In this document: positions 1 to 5,366 of the stretch, piece after piece
Layout: each line of letters opens with the position of its first letter
How positions within the stretch are numbered: position 1 is the stretch's first letter
Origin: Candidatus Margulisiibacteriota bacterium
GTDB taxonomy: Bacteria; Margulisbacteria; WOR-1; JAUWWO01
Assembly: GCA_030616825.1 (NCBI GenBank)
Contig: JAUWWO010000048.1
Span: 1 to 5,366 of the forward strand
Direction of reading: 5' to 3'
DNA length: 5,366 nt
The notes under the pieces: generated by a model
Seen by the model: only the letters and a program-made list of their open reading frames with translations
What the model was told of the DNA's origin: nothing
Databases searched by the model: none
Translations under genes and position numbers: made by a program

Positions 1-460
1 CGGAAAAGATGTAGCAATTTTCTTCTCTTATCTCGACGAATATTTCAGCTTCAGGATTATCCAAGTTAACTTTAAGATGAGGATGGTCCCCTAGGATCCT
101 TTCTCCAAGATATGCTGCTACTTCATGTGACGACTCGATGTGCTTGCCGGTTCGTTTTAGGCGCAGGGCAAATGTTTTTTTGCCTTTGAGAAGCTCCTGG
201 CTGAATTTCAAAACGTTTTCTGCGAGGTCATCTATTTTGCACGTTAAAGCTTTAGAAAATGAAGAGACACCCTGAATTCCCTTAAGTATTTCATCTGCTT
301 TGGAGTTGTCAGTTTCAAGGAAGAATCTTCCTCTTTCTTTTGTGATCTTGCACGGCCCAATTCCTGCTTTGATGTTCTTTTCCAGGATGTCTTCGTGCTT
401 GGCGAAGCCTGCAAGTGACCCTGGTTCATAAAAGCGAATTATGTATAACATTCTGGCCAT
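1..460 (-). CDS. thiI: ThiI-like tRNA sulfurtransferase, N-terminal NFLD + THUMP part (runs off left edge)
   Basis: Partial gene of 153 visible codons, with no stop before the window edge. Residues ~4-75 resemble the N-terminal ferredoxin-like domain of ThiI: a strand (LYIIRFYEPGSL), a helix (HEDILEKNIKAGI), then strand and helix (GRFFLETDNSKADEILKGI, GVSSFSKA). Residues ~76-153 look like a THUMP domain, with FALRLKRTGKHIESS, a helix ending in LGERILGDHP, and VNLDNPEAEIFVEIREE. In known ThiI this half binds the tRNA acceptor end, and a C-terminal PP-loop adenylates U8 for sulfur transfer to 4-thiouridine. That catalytic half lies outside the window, so another THUMP protein remains possible. 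The ATG at 460 is 34 nt after the phosphoesterase's natural stop. I see no Shine-Dalgarno site before it; an in-frame TTG lies four codons upstream and another ATG three codons downstream, so the start is uncertain. It is probably the last visible gene of the hisG transcript. Codons are open throughout. Confidence 0.72.
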   Translation of the reverse strand, partial: MARMLYIIRFYEPGSLAGFAKHEDILEKNIKAGIGPCKITKERGRFFLETDNSKADEILKGIQGVSSFSKALTCKIDDLAENVLKFSQELLKGKKTFALRLKRTGKHIESSHEVAAYLGERILGDHPHLKVNLDNPEAEIFVEIREENCYIFS

Positions 461-494
461 GATATTTTTCAATAAGTCAGCAACGAGTAAATAA

Positions 495-596
495 CTAGAT
501 TTTGATCCTGCTGAATTCTATCTTTTTTTTATCTGTATCTACGATAGCATAATTACCGTATTTAATTGCCCCAGGGTTGATAACAAGGGTGTCTCA
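495..596 (-). pseudogene. C-terminal 32 codons of the metallophosphoesterase behind an in-frame TGA
   Basis: Directly in frame after the TGA at 594-596, codons 225-256 read DTLVINPGAIKYGNYAIVD and then a short lysine-rich tail, ending in TAG at 495-497. The segment TLVINPG...GNYAIVD is the usual closing beta-strand region of Icc/YfcE-like phosphoesterases, where the motif typically reads G-x-T-x-V-x-N-P-G. The TGA therefore replaces the expected glycine, and a single change from GGA would produce it. There is no start codon or ribosome site that would make this an independent gene. Preservation of the frame and motif means that the interruption is recent, artefactual, or tolerated by readthrough. 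Confidence 0.8.
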
Positions 597-1265
597 GATT
601 ATATCTTTTCCTTGACAGTTATGAGCATGTCCGCAGAAGGCGAATTTTGGTGTGAGGGACTTGATTAATTCGTTTACAATATTGCTTCCTTTGTGACTGC
701 CGCCCTCAAGGTCGAGTTTGCTCACTGGCGGAGTATGAAGCAACAGGATTTTGTCGTGTTCTTCATGAGCAAGATTACCCAGGTGATATTTTGCTTCCCA
801 GGCGGGATATTGGAGCACAAAGAACTCCTCTTTTTCAGCTTGGGTGAGCTCTCCTCCGAACCCGCCAATGACGAAGTTTCTTCCAATTCTAATATGTCTT
901 CCATGGACTGAGATTATGTTTTCATGGACCGTTTCGGCTTCCATCATGATTTTGAAATACCTCTCAGCAGGAGCGTCCATATTTCCGGGAATTGTTACAG
1001 CAGGGATTCGGAAGGAGTTGAGCCATTCGTAGAATTTGAAATAAAGTTCGAGATCGACCTTTTCTTCAGCTTTAATCGATTTGAGGTCCTTGTTTGGGGG
1101 CCGGCCTTCAGTTTTTGCTTTAAGCCACTCATCCCCGCGGGCACTTCCTTTGACGATATCCCCTGTAAAGACTATAAGATCGGGTTGGATCTCTTTAATC
1201 CTTTTACCCGTTTTTCCAAGAACGTCGACACTTCCATGGAAGTCCGAGATGGAAAGTATTATCAT
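594..1265 (-). CDS. Calcineurin-like metallophosphoesterase (COG2129-like), interrupted by in-frame TGA
   Basis: The 223-codon open frame encodes a calcineurin-fold phosphoesterase, expected to be a cytoplasmic dinuclear-metal enzyme; there is no signal peptide or membrane segment. The metal-ligand motifs are in the right order: D8 and H10 (SISDFHGS), G35-D36 (FTGDIVKG), the GNMD motif with N95 and D97, H177 (LLLHTPP), and GHAH with H213 and H215. The insert at ~41-75 (ARGDEWLKA, then a charged helix) resembles Icc-related phosphoesterases of COG2129; this assignment is from memory of the family. The substrate cannot be inferred. The ATG at 1265 has GAGGAG 6 nt upstream, which fixes the start. 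The gene lies 48 nt after the upstream hydrolase gene. The frame stops at a TGA just after the last metal ligands, but the next 32 codons still encode the family's C-terminus. The full-length protein would be 256 residues with the TGA as codon 224. The gene may be freshly broken or this may be a read error. Confidence 0.85.
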   Translation of the reverse strand: MIILSISDFHGSVDVLGKTGKRIKEIQPDLIVFTGDIVKGSARGDEWLKAKTEGRPPNKDLKSIKAEEKVDLELYFKFYEWLNSFRIPAVTIPGNMDAPAERYFKIMMEAETVHENIISVHGRHIRIGRNFVIGGFGGELTQAEKEEFFVLQYPAWEAKYHLGNLAHEEHDKILLLHTPPVSKLDLEGGSHKGSNIVNELIKSLTPKFAFCGHAHNCQGKDII

Positions 1266-1270
1266 TTTTG

Positions 1271-1277
1271 TCTCCTC
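1271..1277 (-). promoter_or_regulatory. Shine-Dalgarno site of the metallophosphoesterase
   Basis: On the minus strand GAGGAGA lies before the ATG at 1265, with 6 nt between GAGGAG and the start codon. It is one of the strongest ribosome sites in the window, and it sits inside the 48-nt gap after the preceding gene, so this gene can be initiated independently of upstream translation. Confidence 0.75.
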
Positions 1278-1313
1278 AGGGGTTTTTGTTATCCCATTAC
1301 TTTAAAGATTTCG

Positions 1314-2867
1314 TTACTCATTGAATCTGTATTTTATTATCTCCGGATCGGCCTCTTCTACATTGATCATGTTGTAAGGAAAAAATACATTTGTGTCTGT
1401 TTCCCTGATGGTCATGTCCGAGAGCTTGAGTTCTAGATGCACGTCTGCAGGGATGACCTTGAGAGCAGTGTCCGGGGTAGACATTGGCTGTGCCCAGTTT
1501 TCAATGATTTTGCTTATGATCTCTCTTCTTCCCTTAAACTCCTCTCCAAACTCGGTAAGTATTGCAAGGGTAGGTTTCCCAAGTCTTGCTTCCTTTAAGA
1601 GATTTATACAGCCGCACATCCCAAGGTGCTGGGAAAGAAATTTGCCTTCCTCCTTCTCCATAGAACCGATGTTTAAAAGTATTATTTGAGAATCCGAATA
1701 TTGTTTTCCCAATGCTGGTTCGTATCTTGTATCTCCTGTGATACCAATGCAAATGGGGCCTGCGTCCTTTTCCTTGATCCTGGTCTCTAATACTACTCCA
1801 ATGGAAGACTCCTGATTCGTCCACATCTCGGTATGATATGCCTGTTTAATGTGGAGGTTGAAGCCATACTTTTCCATGGTTGCTGAGTGATCGATCTCCG
1901 TCACGGTGCTTCCAGGTACAAGTAGTTTAAAGTTTATTTCCTTTTCACCATAAGGATCGATTGCAGACAGTGCCCCTTGAAATTTCAGCATGACCCCCGG
2001 TGAACCAAAGATGTCAATAGTCTTTGATTTCTTTTCTAAATTGTGGTCGTTGTACTTAGCGAGAAGTGAGAGAATCGATTCCACGGATTGAGTATGGTCG
2101 TCATGGTCGTGGGTGATGATGATCGCGTCGATATCAGCTATTCCAAGGCCCAGGTCTCTAAAGATATCAAAGAAGTCATAGCCAGGATCAATAGCTATTC
2201 CCTTGGTTACGCCGGCTGCATTTTTAAGCGTCAAAAAATATCCTCCGCCCTGGCTTATGCCTCGCGAGAAGAGCGGACTTGAAGAATTCCACTTATGGAT
2301 GGTTCGAAGGACGTATGCGCCAACTAATCTTTCAACGACCCTTGGGACATTTAGATCCTTTACGAGTTTCTCCTGATTTTTGGCTATTGTTTCCTTTGTT
2401 GGAAATATCGTCTCCTCCATGTAGGCGATGGCTCTCGTTGCAGGTGAGTCGAAGTTTTTAATAACCAGGTCTTCCTCCCTGGCGATCTTGAAGTCTTCAT
2501 AAGCTTGCTTGTATCTGCCCTGGAGGAATCGCACCACCCCGCGGTTATAAGCAGAGGCACCATAATGCATACGTTTTGACTTGGCTCTCCCGATAGTGAC
2601 ATCGTAGATTGATTCTGCTTCTTCGTACAGATTATCGTCCAGGCATATGAAGCCAATCATGTCCCATGGAGATCTGTAGCCTTCGGTTGAGACGTGAGTT
2701 ACAGGGTGGATGTCCCGTACATCAAATGGGATCTTTTCTAATACTTTTTTGATTGTGGAGAGATTCTCTTTGATCCAGTTTTTTCTGTGTTGATGAGAGA
2801 GCCTGGTTAAGATCTGCCAGGTATCTACGTTTTCCGGATCAAGAGGGATATTGGTGAGCTCATTCAT
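1314..2867 (-). CDS. TPR-repeat protein fused to a metallo-beta-lactamase-fold hydrolase, 517 aa, function unknown
   Basis: This is a two-part protein. Residues ~66-135 form two TPR-like helical pairs (WDMIGFICLDDNLYEEAESIY and YNRGVVRFLQGRYKQAYEDF), followed by a helical linker to ~195. Residues ~200-460 are a metallo-beta-lactamase-fold domain. The strand GYFLTLKN and IAIDPG lead to the signature THDHDDH with H253, H255, D257 and H258; further ligands are H345 (AYHTE), D379 (ITGDT) and H414 (SQHLG). The full set for two metal ions is present, so catalytic activity is likely. The C-terminal ~55 residues are strand-rich and unassigned. There is no signal peptide, so it is probably cytoplasmic. 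I do not recognise the family; the substrate might be a nucleic acid, nucleotide, phosphodiester or thioester. The ATG at 2867 lies 30 nt after the hisG stop and has only a weak AGGA 9 nt upstream, so it may be coupled to hisG translation. It ends in TAA. Confidence 0.88.
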   Translation of the reverse strand: MNELTNIPLDPENVDTWQILTRLSHQHRKNWIKENLSTIKKVLEKIPFDVRDIHPVTHVSTEGYRSPWDMIGFICLDDNLYEEAESIYDVTIGRAKSKRMHYGASAYNRGVVRFLQGRYKQAYEDFKIAREEDLVIKNFDSPATRAIAYMEETIFPTKETIAKNQEKLVKDLNVPRVVERLVGAYVLRTIHKWNSSSPLFSRGISQGGGYFLTLKNAAGVTKGIAIDPGYDFFDIFRDLGLGIADIDAIIITHDHDDHTQSVESILSLLAKYNDHNLEKKSKTIDIFGSPGVMLKFQGALSAIDPYGEKEINFKLLVPGSTVTEIDHSATMEKYGFNLHIKQAYHTEMWTNQESSIGVVLETRIKEKDAGPICIGITGDTRYEPALGKQYSDSQIILLNIGSMEKEEGKFLSQHLGMCGCINLLKEARLGKPTLAILTEFGEEFKGRREIISKIIENWAQPMSTPDTALKVIPADVHLELKLSDMTIRETDTNVFFPYNMINVEEADPEIIKYRFNE

Positions 2868-2897
2868 ACAGACTATTCCTGGCTTAATTTTGCCATA

Positions 2898-3776
2898 TCA
2901 ATAGATGATTTTATTCAACGGATATTCAACTATTCCCTGTGCTCCTGCCCGCTTCAGTTTCGGCATCAATTCCCTGACTGCTTTTTCATCTATAATTGTG
3001 TCTACATCAACCCAGTTCTCATCTGAAAGTTTAGAAACAGTAGGTTTTTGAAGTGCGGGAAGGAGTTCCAAAACTCCCTGGAGCTTGTTTAATGGAACGT
3101 TCATTTTGAGCCCAACTTTTTCCTCTGCCATGAGAGCCCCTTTAAGAAGCATCAAGATGTTCTCCATCTTTTGTTTTTTCCATGGGTCGGCGACCGACTT
3201 TTTGTTTGCCATAAAAACAGTTATGGATTCAAGAACAGTGTCGATTATCCTTAGATTATTGGCTCGAAGCGATGCCCCGGTTTCAGTAAGTTCGACGATG
3301 GCATCAGCAAGCTCCGGTGGCTTTGCTTCTGTAGCCCCCCAGGAAAATTCAACTGTTGCGGTTACTTTATTGTTTTTTAAGTAATCTTTTGTAACATTAA
3401 CAAGCTCTGTGGCAATTCGCTTTCCTTCCAGGTCTTTAGCACTTTTTATTTTTGAATCATTTGGCACTGCCAGAACCCATCTTACCTTGCGCAGTCCTTT
3501 TTTGGCATACATAAGTTCACCAAGCGTTTTCACGTCGGACTTACTCTCGGTGATCCAATCAGTGCCTGTTATGCCGCTATCAAGCGCTCCCTGTTCTACA
3601 TATCGGCCCATCTCCTGTGCGCGGACGAGCATGATCTCAAGCTCTTCATCCTCTACATCGGGAAAGTAGGTTCTCTCTGTTCCCCCTATGGAGAATCCTG
3701 CCTTTCTCATGAGGTCTAAAGTTTTTTTCTCTAAACTTCCTTTTGGAAGCCCTAACTTTAATAATTTCTTAGTCAT
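2898..3776 (-). CDS. hisG: ATP phosphoribosyltransferase, long form (histidine biosynthesis step 1)
   Basis: HisG condenses ATP with PRPP to phosphoribosyl-ATP, the committed and feedback-inhibited step of histidine synthesis in the cytoplasm. From the chosen ATG at 3776 the product is 292 residues, the normal size for the long form. The N-terminus [16 protein letters not shown] (residues 7-22), [20 protein letters not shown] (52-71), and the PRPP-binding stretch [17 protein letters not shown] (162-178) are typical. The region from ~217 to the end, closing with [12 protein letters not shown], is the ACT-like HisG_C domain of long-form enzymes that binds histidine, so no HisZ partner should be needed. 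An in-frame ATG at 3827 would add 17 residues, but it lies inside the -35 box, and the ATG at 3776 has AAAGGAG 6 nt upstream. The gene ends with TGA at the family-typical C-terminus. No other his gene is present in the window. Confidence 0.95.
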   Translation of the reverse strand: MTKKLLKLGLPKGSLEKKTLDLMRKAGFSIGGTERTYFPDVEDEELEIMLVRAQEMGRYVEQGALDSGITGTDWITESKSDVKTLGELMYAKKGLRKVRWVLAVPNDSKIKSAKDLEGKRIATELVNVTKDYLKNNKVTATVEFSWGATEAKPPELADAIVELTETGASLRANNLRIIDTVLESITVFMANKKSVADPWKKQKMENILMLLKGALMAEEKVGLKMNVPLNKLQGVLELLPALQKPTVSKLSDENWVDVDTIIDEKAVRELMPKLKRAGAQGIVEYPLNKIIY

Positions 3777-3782
3777 AAATTG

Positions 3783-3789
3783 CTCCTTT
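3783..3789 (-). promoter_or_regulatory. Shine-Dalgarno site of hisG (decides the start)
   Basis: Minus-strand AAAGGAG, 6 nt before the ATG at 3776. It supports this start over the upstream in-frame ATG at 3827, which lies in the promoter and would add residues not typical of HisG. Confidence 0.8.
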
Positions 3790-3798
3790 CGTGATGTA

Positions 3799-3827
3799 AT
3801 TTTATCATCAAATGCGATTAAGGGCAA
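3799..3827 (-). promoter_or_regulatory. Predicted sigma70-like promoter of the hisG operon
   Basis: On the minus strand TTGCCC (3822-3827) and TAAAAT (3799-3804) are separated by exactly 17 nt; they match the -35 and -10 consensus at 4/6 and 5/6 positions. Transcription would start near 3791-3793, giving a short leader of about 15 nt that just includes the hisG ribosome site. This leaves no room for a leader-peptide attenuator or riboswitch. The call rests on motif and position only. Confidence 0.6.
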
Positions 3828-3832
3828 GGAAC

Positions 3833-3848
3833 CTAGCGTTAACCGTAG
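3833..3848. promoter_or_regulatory. Imperfect 16-bp palindrome between the two divergent promoters (candidate operator)
   Basis: CTAGCGTTAACCGTAG matches its own reverse complement at 12 of 16 positions, with a perfect GTTAAC core at 3838-3843. It fills the space between the hisG -35 box (ends at 3827) and the synthetase -35 box (begins at 3852), where a dimeric regulator could affect both genes. The half-site TAACCGT at 3840-3846 recurs at 3892-3898, downstream of the rightward -10 box. No known regulator is recognised, and short palindromes arise by chance. Confidence 0.3.
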
Positions 3849-3851
3849 AAC

Positions 3852-3880
3852 TTGAAGGCGTGTGCTTATTCTGATATCAT
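3852..3880 (+). promoter_or_regulatory. Predicted sigma70-like promoter of the acyl-CoA synthetase gene
   Basis: TTGAAG (3852-3857) and TATCAT (3875-3880) are spaced by 17 nt and match the -35 and -10 consensus at 4/6 and 5/6 positions. The expected start near 3887 gives a leader of about 40 nt. The -10 overlaps a perfect 8-bp palindrome, TGATATCA (3872-3879). Confidence 0.6.
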
Positions 3881-3915
3881 CTAGACAGGTATAACCGTCA
3901 GATTCTTGTTCTTAT

Positions 3916-3920
3916 GGAGG
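3916..3920 (+). promoter_or_regulatory. Shine-Dalgarno site of the acyl-CoA synthetase
   Basis: GGAGG, 7 nt before the ATG at 3928. It is a strong, well-spaced ribosome site that fixes the start codon. Confidence 0.8.
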
Positions 3921-3927
3921 AATTTAT

Positions 3928-5366
3928 ATGAAAGAATTTATAACGATCAAAGAATTAGTTGAGCGAAGCGCCTCTCGGTTCAAGGATGACGTTGCCTTCC
4001 AGATGAAGAGAGACGGCTCCTACAAGAAGTGGAAGTATGGGGAAGTTGCCGAGATGGTGGAAAATCTTTCTGCGAGGCTCTCCTCTCTGGGGATCACCCA
4101 TGGCGACAGAGTTGCGGTGTTATCTGAGAATCGACCTGAATGGACTATATCGTATCTTGCTATTGCCTCCATTGGCGCTTCCGTGGTTCCCCTTGATGCG
4201 CTTCTTCTAGCACCCGATCATGTTAACCTCCTTAAGGACTCCGGTTCAAAGGGAATAATCGTTTCCGAGAGATTTTTAGAAGAGATCAAGTTGCGGAAGA
4301 TGGAACTTCCAGAGCTTGAATTCATTGTCTGCATGGACTTTGAAGAAGAGAAGGATGAAATTTTATCCTTTGTTGAACTTGCAGGAAAGGGAGGAGAGGC
4401 TAAATCCGAAGTTAAAGTGGAGCTGGATGATATAGCTTCGATCGTCTATACCTCGGGGACAACCGGGGTAGCAAAAGGGGTCATGCTCACACACAAGAAT
4501 ATAATGTCTGATGTTATCGCGATGTCAAAGTTATTTCCCATGGTAGGTCCCGGAGATAATTTTCTATCAGTGCTTCCCATTCATCATACCTTTGAGACGA
4601 CGTCAGGAGAGCTTTGCCCGTTCTATAAGGGCTCAACCATAACCTATGCAGAGAGTTTAAAATCGTATGCCTTACTTGCCAATATGCAGGAAACAGGGGT
4701 GACGGTCATGTGCGGCGTTCCCCTTCTTTATAAGCTCTTTTTTGGGGGCATAATGAGAGGGGTAGAGGAGAAGGGGTTGGTCGCAAAAATTCTGTTTAAA
4801 ATATTATTTGCGATTTCCAAAGTCGTTAAGATGGCAACGAGAGGCAATATCGGTAGAAAGTTATTTTCCATGGTCCACAAAAAATTAGGAGGAAAGGTCA
4901 AGTTCTGGGTGAGTGGTGCGGCAGCCATAGATCCAGCTGTCATCTACGGTTTTGATCTAATGGGAATAACTATACTGCAGGGCTATGGCTTAACTGAGTC
5001 AGCACCAGTGCTTGCCTGCTGTACCCTGGATAAGAATAAGATTGGCTCTGTAGGGCAGGCGATTCCATGGGTAGATGTCAAGATTGCTAACCCAGATGAA
5101 AAAGGGTATGGGGAGATAATAGCCAGTGGGCCTAATATAATGAAGGGGTATTATAAGAAACCCGAGGCAACGGCGGAAATAATCCGGGATGGCTGGCTTT
5201 ACACAGGGGACATGGGTTATATCGACAAGGATGGGTATGTTTTTATTACAGGAAGGCTTAAGGATGTGATAGTCACTGGTTCAGGGTTGAACGTCTATCC
5301 AGAAGAGATAGAACTGGAGTTGGGAAGGGTTCCTGCGGTTGCAGAAAACTGTGTTCTGGGTAGAAA
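3928..5366 (+). CDS. AMP-forming long-chain acyl-CoA synthetase-like protein (ANL superfamily), runs off right edge
   Basis: 479 whole codons are visible with no internal stop; only the last part of the C-terminal domain is missing. The family adenylates a carboxylic acid with ATP and passes the acyl group to CoA. Motifs in order are the P-loop YTSGTTGVAKG (174-184, with K183; the usual proline before the lysine is alanine), LPIHHTFE (216-223), WVSGAAAIDP (327-336), QGYGLTES (351-358), YTGDMGYID (425-433, with ribose-binding D428), GRLKDVIV (442-449) and the hinge-side NVYPEEIE (455-462). The catalytic lysine of the C-terminal domain is beyond the edge. The LPIHHTFE/YGLTES pattern resembles long-chain (FadD15-like) ligases, so a fatty acid substrate is the best guess; activation of acids for phospholipid synthesis or acyl-ACP formation is possible. 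There is no signal peptide. The start is fixed by GGAGG 7 nt upstream. It is divergent from hisG and has its own promoter. Confidence 0.9.
   Translation, partial: MKEFITIKELVERSASRFKDDVAFQMKRDGSYKKWKYGEVAEMVENLSARLSSLGITHGDRVAVLSENRPEWTISYLAIASIGASVVPLDALLLAPDHVNLLKDSGSKGIIVSERFLEEIKLRKMELPELEFIVCMDFEEEKDEILSFVELAGKGGEAKSEVKVELDDIASIVYTSGTTGVAKGVMLTHKNIMSDVIAMSKLFPMVGPGDNFLSVLPIHHTFETTSGELCPFYKGSTITYAESLKSYALLANMQETGVTVMCGVPLLYKLFFGGIMRGVEEKGLVAKILFKILFAISKVVKMATRGNIGRKLFSMVHKKLGGKVKFWVSGAAAIDPAVIYGFDLMGITILQGYGLTESAPVLACCTLDKNKIGSVGQAIPWVDVKIANPDEKGYGEIIASGPNIMKGYYKKPEATAEIIRDGWLYTGDMGYIDKDGYVFITGRLKDVIVTGSGLNVYPEEIELELGRVPAVAENCVLGR

Noticed and set aside
244..429. 61-codon leftward open frame overlapping the THUMP gene
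   Set aside because: It is a different frame from the THUMP/NFLD reading, with Lys/Ser-rich shadow composition and no motif.
543..596. Selenocysteine insertion at the TGA in the phosphoesterase
   Set aside because: The expected residue is glycine rather than cysteine, and the 50 nt after the TGA offer only a very short stem (UUG/CAA or CCC/GGG), not a convincing bacterial SECIS hairpin.
1266..1313. Possible terminator or regulatory hairpin between the MBL and phosphoesterase genes
   Set aside because: The minus-strand C-rich stretch ACCCCTGAGGAG is explained by the ribosome site; there is no stable stem followed by a U-run.
924..1436. 170-codon rightward open frame
   Set aside because: It is antisense to the phosphoesterase and the end of the MBL gene, has unnatural Phe/Ser/Ile-rich composition, and has no ribosome site or recognisable motif; it is a shadow of the genes opposite.
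2384..2656. 90-codon leftward open frame inside the MBL gene
   Set aside because: It is an alternative frame of the TPR region, with low-complexity basic/serine composition and no independent signal.
3774..3827. hisG start at the in-frame ATG at 3827
   Set aside because: It overlaps the predicted -35 box, lacks a ribosome site and adds 17 residues that do not look like the HisG N-terminus; the ATG at 3776 has AAAGGAG at ideal spacing.
4728..4943. 71-codon leftward open frame opposite the acyl-CoA synthetase
   Set aside because: The opposing frame encodes well-conserved synthetase sequence, and this frame has no start context or family resemblance.

Overview
The window looks like chromosomal DNA from a bacterium. 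Both outward genes of the divergent pair have sigma70-like promoters with 17-nt spacers and Shine-Dalgarno sites 6-7 nt from their starts, which argues against an archaeon. Base composition is moderate (GC in the low-to-mid 40s by eye). The long-form HisG and the COG2129-like phosphoesterase would suit an uncultivated deep-branching bacterial phylum; Omnitrophota is a guess from protein flavour, not something the sequence proves.

Layout: four genes run leftward from about 3830 to the left edge: hisG (3776-2898), a TPR plus metallo-beta-lactamase-fold protein (2867-1314), a calcineurin-like metallophosphoesterase (1265-594, with its evident natural C-terminus continuing to 495 behind an in-frame TGA), and the N-terminal NFLD/THUMP half of a ThiI-like tRNA sulfurtransferase (460 to beyond the edge). 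Gaps are only about 30-50 nt and no terminator hairpin is visible between them, so they are probably one transcript driven from the promoter at 3799-3827. A divergent gene from 3928 to the right edge encodes most of an AMP-forming acyl-CoA synthetase. The 151-nt space between hisG and the synthetase holds two back-to-back promoters with an imperfect 16-bp palindrome between their -35 boxes.

The leftward genes do not form one recognised pathway: histidine biosynthesis step 1, an unassigned metal-dependent hydrolase, a phosphoesterase and tRNA thiolation. The most notable observation is the in-frame TGA in the phosphoesterase. It falls at a position where the family normally has glycine, and the following 32 codons still encode the conserved C-terminal strand motif. 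The simplest readings are a GGA-to-TGA point mutation or a sequencing/assembly error. Recoding is less likely because hisG ends with TGA exactly at its family-typical C-terminus. I found no RNA genes, CRISPR arrays, insertion sequences or convincing new multi-gene system.
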